DNA of 64,000 bases from Frankiales bacterium (lineage in GTDB: Bacteria > Actinomycetota > Actinomycetes > Mycobacteriales > Jatrophihabitantaceae). This document shows positions 53,125 through 61,567 of this stretch, in pieces (the stretch's first letter is position 1; the number at the start of each line of letters is the position of its first letter). The notes beneath the pieces are model-generated. The model was not told where the DNA came from and searched no databases. It was given only the letters and a program-made list of their open reading frames with translations. Position numbers and translations under genes: made by a program. The DNA lies in contig JAOPUZ010000053.1 in NCBI GenBank assembly GCA_025966315.1, forward strand, positions 1 through 64,000, given 5' to 3'.

Positions 53125-54157
53125 CTGCTCGTCCGGCAACGGTGCCCTCGGCCAGCCGGCGATAAGCCTCGGCTGCCTGGCTCAACGGGAAAGTCGTGAC
53201 GTGCGGGCGAATCAGGCCCCGCGCGGCGAGGTCGAGCACCTCGACCAGCTCCGGACGGCTGCCCCAGTAGGTGGTCTGGATCGACACCTCATGACGCATC
53301 GATCCGAACGACACCGGCAACGTCCCGCCGGCGATCCCGACGATGCTCAGATCCCCCAGCGAGCGGGCGACCGCTGCGGCGACGGCGAGGGTTGCGTCCG
53401 AACCGACGAAGTCGAGCACCACGTCGGCGCCGATCCCGTTCGTCTGTCGCATGATCGACCTGACGGTGTCCTCGTCCGCGGTCAGGGCCAGATCCGCACC
53501 GTTGTCCAGCGCTAGTTGCAACGCCTCAGGGCGGCGATCGACCACGATGATCCGGCTGGCCGTGGTCGCCTTGAGAATCTGAACGGCCAGGTGACCCAGG
53601 CCGCCGGCGCCGATGACGACCGCGGTGCTGCCGGGGGTCAATTTGGGCCAGGACCGGCGCACCGCGTGGAATGGAGTCAGCCCGGCATCGGTCAAGGGTG
53701 CCGCGGTCGCCGGTTCCAGCCCGGCCGGCAACGGCACCAGGTGCCGGGCCGCGGGGACGAGCATGAACTCGGCCATCCCACCGTCCAGGCCGAGGCCGCC
53801 GCCACCGCCACGCACCGGTGCGCCGGCCGGGTTCTCGCAGTAGGTTTCCACGCCGGCCCGGCAACGTGGGCAGGTCCCGCATCCCCAAGGCCCGTACACG
53901 GCGACGGCCTGGCCGAGTTCCAGGCTGGTGACACCATCACCCAGCTCGTGAACCCAGCCGGCGTTCTCGTGCCCGAGCGTGAAGGGCAGCCGCCACGGCA
54001 GCCGGCCGGCGTCGTAGTCGTGCATCAAATGCAGGTCCGAATGGCAGGCGCCCGCCCCGCCGACCCGGATCACCACCTCACCAGGCCCGGGACGGGGCTC
54101 ATCGAGCTGGACGAAATCGGGGTCCGACTTCCAGGCCGCCAGGCGCAATGCGTACAT
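53108..54157 (-). CDS. Zinc-dependent alcohol dehydrogenase (NAD(P))
   Basis: A 349-residue MDR enzyme with catalytic zinc (GACHSDLHLMHDYD, GHENAGWVHELG) and the structural cluster CGTCPRCRAGVETYC. The cofactor motif is VVIGAGGLGHLAVQIL. It resembles bacterial secondary or aryl alcohol dehydrogenases. The start MYALRLAAW is at ATG 54157. It is divergent from the LLM cluster across 162 bp and may share its regulation. Confidence 0.92.
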   Translation of the reverse strand: MYALRLAAWKSDPDFVQLDEPRPGPGEVVIRVGGAGACHSDLHLMHDYDAGRLPWRLPFTLGHENAGWVHELGDGVTSLELGQAVAVYGPWGCGTCPRCRAGVETYCENPAGAPVRGGGGGLGLDGGMAEFMLVPAARHLVPLPAGLEPATAAPLTDAGLTPFHAVRRSWPKLTPGSTAVVIGAGGLGHLAVQILKATTASRIIVVDRRPEALQLALDNGADLALTADEDTVRSIMRQTNGIGADVVLDFVGSDATLAVAAAVARSLGDLSIVGIAGGTLPVSFGSMRHEVSIQTTYWGSRPELVEVLDLAARGLIRPHVTTFPLSQAAEAYRRLAEGTVAGRAVIVPD

Positions 54158-54177
54158 GGTCGATACCCTCCTCGTCG

Positions 54178-54199
54178 CAGACAGTGTGACTCACGTCTG
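54178..54199. promoter_or_regulatory. Weak candidate operator between divergent dehydrogenase and LLM genes
   Basis: Arms cagac (54178-54182) and gtctg (54195-54199) flank a 12-base partly symmetric centre (agtgtgactcac). It lies 21 bp upstream of the dehydrogenase start. Regulation is inferred from place and symmetry only. Confidence 0.25.
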
Positions 54200-54319
54200 T
54201 AAAACAGCCGATCTAACATCGAAGCCGGACGCGGCCGTGTTCAAACAATCACGACCGGAATGACCGACAAGCACGCCCCGTTATGCACCGCAACCCTGAC
54301 TCGTGCGTGAGGAGGCTCC

Positions 54320-55504
54320 ATGATGCACCTCGCAGTGGCTCTGGACGGTGCGGGTTGGCACCCCGCGGCCTGGCGTAGCCCGGACGCCCGCCCGGCCGAG
54401 CTGCTCACCGCCAGCTACTGGACGGACCTGGTCGCGATCGCGCAATCAGGGCTGCTGGACTTCGTGACGATCGACGATTCGCTGACCATCCAGTCCGCCA
54501 GCCCACGGCGGCTGGACGACCGCACGGATCAGGTCCGTGGCCGGCTGGATGCGGTGCTGATCGCCGCCCGGGTTGCTCCCACCTCCCGTCACATCGGCCT
54601 CATGCCGACCGCGCTGACCACCCACACCGAGCCCTTCCACGTGTCCAAAGCCATCGCCACCCTCGACTTCGTCAGCACCGGGCGGGCCGGCGTGCAGGTA
54701 AGGGCGGGCGGCTCGGCGGCCGAGGCGGCGTTGTTCGGACGCCGCCCGAGCCTTGATCGCGAGGCCCCGGATTTCGACCCGGCGGCCGGCCAACAGCAGA
54801 CGATCGACCGGTTCGACGAGGCGGCCGACTACGTCGAAGTACTACGCCGGCTCTGGGACAGCTGGCAAGACGACGCGATCATCCGGGACCAGACCAGCGG
54901 CCGTTTCATCGATCGAAAACGCCTGCATTACATCGACTTCGAGGGGCGGTGGTTCTCGGTACGCGGGCCGTCCATCACGCCCCGGCCACCGCAGGGCCAG
55001 CCGATAGTGAGCGCATTGGCCCACGTCACGCCGGCCTACCGGCTGGCGGCGCGGCAGGCCGACGTGGTGTTCGTGACGCCGCGAACCGAGGACGACATCG
55101 CCGCCATCCTGTGCGAGATCCAGCACGAGACGGGTCAGCTCGCACGACCCGAGCCGCCGCTGGTGTTCGCTGATGTGCTGGTGTTCCTCGACCCGGACGG
55201 GCCGGCCGCCCAGTCCCGCAAAGCCCGGCTGGACGAACTCGATGGTCGTGAGCTGATGTCGGACAGCCGGATCTTCGCGGGAACCCCGGCCCAACTGGCC
55301 GACGAGTTGGTGCACCTGATCGAGTCGGGCTACGACGGGATCCGGCTGCGACCAGGCGCCCTGCCGCACGACCTGCACGCGATCAGCTCGCTGCTCGTCC
55401 CCGAGCTCCAGCGGCGCGGCGTGTTCCGCGAGCAGTACACCGCCGGCACCCTTCGCGGGCAGCTCGGCTTGGAACGTCCCGCCAATCGTTACCAAACCGC
55501 CTGA
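54320..55504 (+). CDS. LLM class flavin-dependent oxidoreductase (1)
   Basis: A 394-residue luciferase-like (bacterial-luciferase fold) protein. The first strand is MMHLAVALDGAGWHPAAW; SGLLDFVTIDDSL, STGRAGVQVRAGGSAAEA and a C-terminal AGTPAQLADELVHLIESGYDGI are typical. It fits the two-component monooxygenases that need FMNH2 from a separate reductase. ATG 54320 follows a GGAGG site; a second ATG is the next codon. It is the first of three LLM genes in one row; no flavin reductase of that type is beside them. Confidence 0.9.
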   Translation: MMHLAVALDGAGWHPAAWRSPDARPAELLTASYWTDLVAIAQSGLLDFVTIDDSLTIQSASPRRLDDRTDQVRGRLDAVLIAARVAPTSRHIGLMPTALTTHTEPFHVSKAIATLDFVSTGRAGVQVRAGGSAAEAALFGRRPSLDREAPDFDPAAGQQQTIDRFDEAADYVEVLRRLWDSWQDDAIIRDQTSGRFIDRKRLHYIDFEGRWFSVRGPSITPRPPQGQPIVSALAHVTPAYRLAARQADVVFVTPRTEDDIAAILCEIQHETGQLARPEPPLVFADVLVFLDPDGPAAQSRKARLDELDGRELMSDSRIFAGTPAQLADELVHLIESGYDGIRLRPGALPHDLHAISSLLVPELQRRGVFREQYTAGTLRGQLGLERPANRYQTA

Positions 55505-55522
55505 CCGAGCAGAAGGGTCACC

Positions 55523-56899
55523 ATGAGCGAGACCACGAAGCAGGTTCACCTCGCCGCGCATTTCCCGGGCGTCAACAACACCACGGTGTGGAGCGATCCG
55601 GCCTCCGGCAGCAACATCGAATTCAGCTCGTTCGCACATTTCGCCCGCACCGCCGAGCGCGCTAAATTCGACTTTCTCTTTCTGGCCGAAGGCCTTCGGC
55701 TACGTGAGCAGAACGACCAGATCTATGACCTGGATGTCGTCGGTCGGCCGGACACCTTCACCGTGCTGGCCGCGCTGGCCGCCGTGACGGACCGGCTTGG
55801 GCTCGCCGGCACCATCAACTCGACCTTCAACGAGCCGTACGAGGTGGCCCGCCAGTTCGCGAGCCTCGATCATCTGTCGGCCGGTCGCGCAGCCTGGAAC
55901 GTAGTTACGTCCTGGGATGCGTTCACGGGCGAGAATTTCCGCCGCGCCGGCTATCTCGCCCAGGATGACCGGTATTCCCGGGCCGAGACCTTCCTGCGCA
56001 CCGCGTTCGAGTTGTTCGACTCCTGGCGTGGCGACGAGATCGTGGCCGACCGGCAGAGCGGTACTTTCCTCAGCGATCCGACGGCCGGCGGCTTCCACCA
56101 CGACGACGCCCACTTTCAGATCTCCGGACGATTCAACGTGCCGCGCTCGCCGCAGGGGCGCCCGGTCATCTTTCAGGCCGGCGATTCCGAGGACGGCCGC
56201 GAGTTCGCGGCCTCGTCCGCTGATGCGATCTTCAGCCGGTACAGCCAGTACGACGAGGGCCGGGCGTTCTACTCCGACATCAAGGGGCGGCTGCACCGGT
56301 ACGGGCGCTCACCCGAGCAGTTGCTCATCCTGCCGGCCGCCACCTTCGTCCTCGGCGACAGCGAGGTCGACGCCCACGAGAAAGCCGACTGGATCCGGCA
56401 TCAGCAGGTCAGTGGCCAGACGGCGATCAAGTTCGCCGAGCAGCTCTGGAACCGGGACCTGTCCGGCTACGACCCGGACGGCCCGTTGCCCGACATCGAT
56501 CCGGACCTGGGCGAGAACACGATTGCCCGCGGCCGGGCCAGCGTCCGGATGTACCGGGACCCGCTCGCGATCTCGAAGCAATGGCGGGAACTGGCCTCGA
56601 CCAAGAACTTGTCGCTGCGTGAGGTCGTCATCGAGGTCACCGGGCGGCAGGCCTTCGTCGGCACGCCGGACAGCGTGGCCAGCACCATTAATCGTTACGT
56701 GCAGGACGACGTGAGCGACGGTTTCATCCTGGTCCCGCACCTCGTGCCCGGCGGGCTGGACGATTTCGCCGACCAGGTCGTGCCAATTCTGCAGGAGCGG
56801 GGCGTATTCCGCACCGAATACGAGGGCAGCACGCTGCGCGAGCACCTCGGATTGGGCAAGCTGGATGCCCACACGCCGTCAGCGATGGTTGCCTCGTAA
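55523..56899 (+). CDS. NtaA/SnaA/DszA family FMN-dependent monooxygenase
   Basis: A 458-residue monooxygenase of the nitrilotriacetate/pristinamycin/dibenzothiophene-sulfone group. Typical parts are HFPGVNNTTVWSDP, FDFLFLAEGLRLREQ, SAGRAAWNVVTSWDAFTGEN, GRPVIFQAGDSEDGREFAA and GTPDSVASTINRYVQ. It would oxidise a small N- or S-containing compound with FMNH2 and oxygen. It starts 18 bp after the first LLM gene, and its stop overlaps the next start by one base. Confidence 0.92.
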   Translation: MSETTKQVHLAAHFPGVNNTTVWSDPASGSNIEFSSFAHFARTAERAKFDFLFLAEGLRLREQNDQIYDLDVVGRPDTFTVLAALAAVTDRLGLAGTINSTFNEPYEVARQFASLDHLSAGRAAWNVVTSWDAFTGENFRRAGYLAQDDRYSRAETFLRTAFELFDSWRGDEIVADRQSGTFLSDPTAGGFHHDDAHFQISGRFNVPRSPQGRPVIFQAGDSEDGREFAASSADAIFSRYSQYDEGRAFYSDIKGRLHRYGRSPEQLLILPAATFVLGDSEVDAHEKADWIRHQQVSGQTAIKFAEQLWNRDLSGYDPDGPLPDIDPDLGENTIARGRASVRMYRDPLAISKQWRELASTKNLSLREVVIEVTGRQAFVGTPDSVASTINRYVQDDVSDGFILVPHLVPGGLDDFADQVVPILQERGVFRTEYEGSTLREHLGLGKLDAHTPSAMVAS

Positions 56900-58041
56900 T
56901 GGCTGTCGTTCCGCTCTCCGTCCTCGACCTCATCCCGGTGACCTCCGGTGCCACCAACGCCGATGCGATACGCAATACCATCGACCTGGCCCGGCACGCC
57001 GAACAGTTCGGCTACCAGCGGTACTGGTTCGCCGAGCATCACCTCAATCCAGGCGTGATCGGAGCGTCTCCCGCGGTCGCGATGGCCCTCGTTGCCGGGT
57101 CCACCAGTCACATTCGGCTCGGGTCGGCCGGTTTTCAACTCGGCCACCGAACGGCCTTGTCGGTGGTCGAGGAGGTCGGGTTGATCGACGCGCTCTACCC
57201 GGGCCGGATCGACTTCGGGCTGGGACGATCAGCCGGCCGTCCGCCCGTCGTCAGATCGGCCTCGGGCGATGCCGTCCCGGCAACCCCGACGTCCGACCGG
57301 CCGGCCGCCGGTAGCGCGCCCGACAACGGCCTGGTCATCCCGGACAGGGTCTCGCTGAAGAAACTGCTCGGCTCGCCGCGAGTAGCGCTGCAGAAGCACA
57401 TGCTGCTGCTGCCGGGGGCCGAATCGCAGCCGTACACCGAGCAGGTGGGCGACATCATCGCGCTGTTGAACGGCAATTACGAGTTCGACGGCGTCGCCGG
57501 TCAGGCCAGTCCGGGCCAGGGTGCCGACGTGCAGATCTGGATCCTGGGCAGCAGCGCCGGCGAGAGCGCGAACGTGGCCGGTGCCCACGCCTTGCGGTTC
57601 GCCGCCAATTACCACGTCGCCCCGGCCAGCATTCTGGAAGCGGTCGCGGCTTACCGCGCCGCATTCCGTCCGTCGGCCGAACTCAGCGCGCCCTACGTCA
57701 GCGTGTCGGCCGACGTGGTCGTAGCCGAGAACGACGACGCGGCCCGGCAACTTGCCGCCGGTTACGCCCCGTGGGTGCGCAGCATTCGCAACGCCGAAGG
57801 CGCGATCAAATACCCCACCCCGGCCGAGGCGGCTGAATTCTCGTGGACGGACGAGGATCGCGCGCTGGTGCGAGACCGGCTCGAGACCCAATTCGTGGGC
57901 TCACCCGAAACGGTTGCGGCCCGGCTGCACCAGCTGCAGGAGGCCACCCGCGCGGACGAACTGGTGATCACCACGATCACCCATGAGCACGCGGACCGGG
58001 TCCGTTCCTATCAATTGCTGGCCAAAGAATGGTTGGGTTGA
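56899..58041 (+). CDS. LLM class flavin-dependent oxidoreductase (3), MsnO8-like
   Basis: A 380-residue LLM protein of the single-domain luciferase-like branch. It has VPLSVLDLIPVTSGATNADA, FGYQRYWFAEHH, IRLGSAGFQLGHRTALSVVEE and RIDFGLGRSAG. A Pro/Ala-rich insert (about 118-140) is present. The C-terminal part has VGSPETVAARLHQLQE. It overlaps the upstream stop (TAATG), so the three LLM genes are one translational unit. Confidence 0.9.
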   Translation: MAVVPLSVLDLIPVTSGATNADAIRNTIDLARHAEQFGYQRYWFAEHHLNPGVIGASPAVAMALVAGSTSHIRLGSAGFQLGHRTALSVVEEVGLIDALYPGRIDFGLGRSAGRPPVVRSASGDAVPATPTSDRPAAGSAPDNGLVIPDRVSLKKLLGSPRVALQKHMLLLPGAESQPYTEQVGDIIALLNGNYEFDGVAGQASPGQGADVQIWILGSSAGESANVAGAHALRFAANYHVAPASILEAVAAYRAAFRPSAELSAPYVSVSADVVVAENDDAARQLAAGYAPWVRSIRNAEGAIKYPTPAEAAEFSWTDEDRALVRDRLETQFVGSPETVAARLHQLQEATRADELVITTITHEHADRVRSYQLLAKEWLG

Positions 58042-58056
58042 CCTACGCTGCAGTGC

Positions 58057-60492
58057 GTGACGAGTGCTTCGGAACCAACCGGCTCTCAGCCGGACCGGCC
58101 ACTCGACGGCCTCCGGATCCTGGACCTCAGCGCGACCGTCGGCGGTGCATTCTGTACCCGGCTGCTGGCCGACCTCGGCGCCGACGTCGTGATGGTCGAG
58201 ACCGCCACTCGGGACCTACCCGATTCCGGCGGCTGGCCGGAATTCCTGTTGGCCGGCAAGCGCAGCGTCATGTGGCCCGACGCCGCCGCCGCCCTGCCGC
58301 GACTGGCTGAGCGTGCCGACGCCGTCGTCACGACGTACCGCAACCGGCTGGTCGACGGGCACGGGAGCGACGCTGGGGTCGCCGGGCTGGCCGGCGTTCT
58401 TCGTTCCCGGCCGGAGCTGGTGACGGTTGAGCTGAGCCCGTTCGGGGCGAGCGGACCGTACCGGGACTGGCAGGCCACCGACATCACCCAGTGGGCCCTC
58501 GGCGGCTACATGTATTACGGCGGCACCTCGGACCGGCCACCGCTGCTCCTGCCGGAACAGCAGGCCGAGCTGCACGGCGGTATGCAGGCCGCGTTCGCCG
58601 TGCTGGCCGGGTTGCGGCACGTGCAACGCACCGGGGACGGCCAGCACGCCGAGGTGGCCAACCTGGAAGCGGTGCTCAGTGCGCACTGGCGGCTTTCGGT
58701 GATGTGGAGCCACACCGGCGAGGTGTGGAAGCGGCTGGCGCCCGAAGCGATCGACTACCTGACGTGCCTGGACGGTGAGGTGTTCATCCAGCGCAACGGG
58801 CGTTACGACGACACGTTCTTCGCCTTGATCGAGCGACCCGACCTGGCCGGCGATGCGCGGTGGTCCACCCCGGCCGCGGCTGCGGTCAACGGCGACGAGA
58901 TCTGGGCCGAGGTCCGAGCCTGGGCCGGCCGTAACACGGTCGCGGACGTTATCAAGCGGGCGCAGGACAGCCGGCTGGCCGCGTCCGCGGTGAGCACGCT
59001 GCCGGAATTCATCGCCAGTGAGCAGCTGGTCGCCCGCGAGGTGATCGTCAACCTGCACAGCACGGATGGCGTCATTCGCCGGTTGCCGGGGGCGCCCTAC
59101 CGGATGTCCGGTTCGGTGCTGGGGCCGTACTCCTGGGCGCCCCAGCCGGGTGCCGACAATCCGGCCGCCCTGGACGGCACGCTGTGGCCGCCCGGCCCTA
59201 CCCGGATGGAAACGGCCCGCGAGGCAACCGGGAGAGGTGCGTCGAAGGATCGGCCCGAGACCAGCGGCGCGCTCGCCGGCGTGCGGGTGCTCGAGCTCGG
59301 CGCGAACTGGGCCGGCCCGATGATGACCCGCTCGATGGCCGACCTCGGCGCCGACGTGGTGAAAGTCGAGGGCGCGCGCCGGCCGGCGACCCGGGTGATG
59401 CTTTACCCCGGCAACGAACCGGGAAAGTACTTCTACAACCGTTCCGGGTACTTCAACAAGATGAATCGCAACAAGCTCGGGGTATCGCTGGACATCACCA
59501 CCGAGCCCGGTCGGGAGGTGTTCCTGCAGCTGGCGGCCTGGGCCGATGTGTTCGTCGAGAACCAGAGCCCGCAGGTACTGCACCGATTGCGAATCACCTA
59601 CGACGACCTGCGGGCCGTCAATCCTCGATTGATCATGGTGTGCGTCAGCGGGTACGGGCTCACCGGACCGGCCGCGCTGCACGCGGCCTACGGAACGAAC
59701 ATCGAGGCGTCGGGTGGGCTGTCCTCGATGTTCGGCTACGAACCGGGAGAGAAGCTGCGCACCGGGAGCCTGTACGCCGACCCGCTGGCCGGCACGCTCG
59801 GCGCGATCGCGGTGCTCGCCGCGCTGCGGCAGCGGGACCGCACCGGCCAGGGGCAGCTGATCGACCTGGCCCTGCAAGAGACCATGCTGGCGTTCTTCGG
59901 CGCCGCGGTCACCGATGTACTGGCCGGGCGGCCGGCACGTTCGGCGCAGGGCAACCGGAGTTCCCGCTGGGCACCGCAGGGTTGCTACCCATGCCAGGGC
60001 GAGGACATGTGGGTCGTGTTGTCGGTCCGCGACGAAACCGAGTTTGCCGCGTTGTGCCAGGTCATCGGGCGAACCGATCTGGCCGCGCGCGCTGACCTGG
60101 CGACCACCGCCGGACGCCGGACGGCCCACGACGAACTGGACGCGGCCATCGCGGCCTGGACGGCTCGCCAGGATCACCGGGAGGCCGCCGAACTGCTGCA
60201 GGCGGTTGCCGTGCCCGCCGCCCCGGTGCTGAAGAACTGGGAGCTGCTGGCCGATCCGCACCTGTACGAACGGCAGTTCTACGTCCCCATCCCGCATCCG
60301 GATACCGGCGTCCTGCCGTACCCGAGCTTCCCCTGGAAATTCGGCGGGACGCCCGCTCAGGTCTACCGTCGGGCGCCCCGATTCGCCGAACACAACGACC
60401 ACGTCTTCCGCGACATTCTCGGCCTGTCGCTGGATCGAATCGACCAATTGGCGCGCGATGGCATCATCGACACCGTGCCGGTTACCGGCTGA
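58057..60492 (+). CDS. Fused double CaiB/BaiF class III CoA-transferase
   Basis: An 811-residue protein from GTG 58057 made of two class III CoA-transferase units. Unit 1 (about 15-390) has LDGLRILDLSATVGGAFC and LLADLGADVVMVE. Unit 2 (about 408-805) has LAGVRVLELGANWAGPM and MADLGADVVKVEG. Normal members are about 400 aa and work as interlocked dimers, so this fusion may be a covalent pseudo-dimer. By eye, the position of the catalytic Asp of formyl-CoA transferase is Glu in both units (NLEAVL, LQETML). It starts 15 bp after the LLM genes and probably activates a product of theirs. Confidence 0.9.
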   Translation: MTSASEPTGSQPDRPLDGLRILDLSATVGGAFCTRLLADLGADVVMVETATRDLPDSGGWPEFLLAGKRSVMWPDAAAALPRLAERADAVVTTYRNRLVDGHGSDAGVAGLAGVLRSRPELVTVELSPFGASGPYRDWQATDITQWALGGYMYYGGTSDRPPLLLPEQQAELHGGMQAAFAVLAGLRHVQRTGDGQHAEVANLEAVLSAHWRLSVMWSHTGEVWKRLAPEAIDYLTCLDGEVFIQRNGRYDDTFFALIERPDLAGDARWSTPAAAAVNGDEIWAEVRAWAGRNTVADVIKRAQDSRLAASAVSTLPEFIASEQLVAREVIVNLHSTDGVIRRLPGAPYRMSGSVLGPYSWAPQPGADNPAALDGTLWPPGPTRMETAREATGRGASKDRPETSGALAGVRVLELGANWAGPMMTRSMADLGADVVKVEGARRPATRVMLYPGNEPGKYFYNRSGYFNKMNRNKLGVSLDITTEPGREVFLQLAAWADVFVENQSPQVLHRLRITYDDLRAVNPRLIMVCVSGYGLTGPAALHAAYGTNIEASGGLSSMFGYEPGEKLRTGSLYADPLAGTLGAIAVLAALRQRDRTGQGQLIDLALQETMLAFFGAAVTDVLAGRPARSAQGNRSSRWAPQGCYPCQGEDMWVVLSVRDETEFAALCQVIGRTDLAARADLATTAGRRTAHDELDAAIAAWTARQDHREAAELLQAVAVPAAPVLKNWELLADPHLYERQFYVPIPHPDTGVLPYPSFPWKFGGTPAQVYRRAPRFAEHNDHVFRDILGLSLDRIDQLARDGIIDTVPVTG

Positions 60493-60524
60493 CCCCCTAC
60501 TCACTTCACTAAGGACGCCAGCAG

Positions 60525-61499
60525 ATGAAGGCAGTGTTGTGCACGCGCTTCGGCGGGCCCGAATTTCTGGAGATCGGCGAAGTCGACGATCCGGTGCCCG
60601 GCCCGGATCAGGTGGTCATCGACGTCAAGGCCTGCGCCGTAAACGTCACTGATCTGCTCGTCATCCAGGACAAATACCAGTACCGCCAGCAGCTTCCCTT
60701 CATCCCGGGCGGCGAGGGCGCCGGCGTGGTTCGCGCTATCGGTCCGGGCGTCACCAACGTGGCAATCGGCGATCGCGTGCTCGGTGCCGGCCAGACCGGC
60801 GGCCTGGCCGAACAGAAACTGGTCGCGGCTCGCTCCGTGGTTGCCATCCCGGACGGCTTCGACTTCGTGTCCGCCTCGGGATTGACCTACGCCTACGGGA
60901 CCGCGCTGCACTCATTGCAGTTGCGCGCCAACATCCAGCCGGGGGAGTCGCTGCTGGTGTTGGCTGCGGCGGGCGGGGTCGGGCTGGCGACCATCGAGAT
61001 CGGCAAGCTTCTCGGCGCACGGGTGATCGCCGCCGCGTCTTCGGACGACAAGCTCAAGCTGTGTACCGAGCGAGGCGCCGATGAGGTCATCAACTACGAG
61101 ACCGAGGATCTGAAGGTTCGCGTCCGGGAATTGACCGGCGGCCGCGGGGCTGACGTGGTCATGGACCCGGTCGGCGGCAAGTACGCCGAGCCGGCCGTGC
61201 GAGCTACGGCCTGGGACGGGCGTTATCTGATCGTCGGGTTCGCGGCCGGCATTCCCAGCATTCCGCTCAACCTGCCGCTGCTGCGGGGCTGCAATCTCAT
61301 CGGCGTGTTTCTCGGCGAATTCGTGAACCAGCACCCGGATCAAGCCCGGGCCACCAACGCGCAGCTCTCGAACTGGTGGCACGACGGCACGCTGAAACCG
61401 CACGTCTGGAACACCTATCCGTTGGAACAGGCCGCAACCGCGTTGCAGCTGCTGGCCGATCGGCGAGTGGTCGGCAAGGCGGTAGTGACGCCGTCCTGA
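60525..61499 (+). CDS. Zinc-free NADPH:quinone oxidoreductase-like (MDR)
   Basis: A 324-residue MDR protein of the quinone-reductase branch, with no zinc ligands. It has VDDPVPGPDQVVIDVKAC, GGEGAGVVRAIGPGVT, YGTALHSLQLRANIQ, AAAGGVGLATIEIGKLLG and GRGADVVMDPVGGKY. It may reduce enoyl or quinone groups with NADPH. It is 32 bp after the CoA-transferase gene and completes the presumed operon. Confidence 0.9.
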   Translation: MKAVLCTRFGGPEFLEIGEVDDPVPGPDQVVIDVKACAVNVTDLLVIQDKYQYRQQLPFIPGGEGAGVVRAIGPGVTNVAIGDRVLGAGQTGGLAEQKLVAARSVVAIPDGFDFVSASGLTYAYGTALHSLQLRANIQPGESLLVLAAAGGVGLATIEIGKLLGARVIAAASSDDKLKLCTERGADEVINYETEDLKVRVRELTGGRGADVVMDPVGGKYAEPAVRATAWDGRYLIVGFAAGIPSIPLNLPLLRGCNLIGVFLGEFVNQHPDQARATNAQLSNWWHDGTLKPHVWNTYPLEQAATALQLLADRRVVGKAVVTPS

Positions 61500-61516
61500 C
61501 GTCCTGACGTCCTGAC
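61493..61516. repeat. 8-bp tandem repeat, three units
   Basis: Three exact copies of gtcctgac lie over the stop codon of the quinone-reductase-like gene (TGA 61497-61499) and continue into the gap. Confidence 0.9.
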
Positions 61517-61567
61517 CTTGGCCGTTACCGCGTTGGCGGGCGGCCCCGGACGTCTTGGCTGCGCCCG

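Noticed and set aside
58216-60504. Long minus-strand open frame (762 codons) opposite the CoA-transferase gene
   Set aside because: It mirrors the high-GC codon pattern of the real gene and has no domain.
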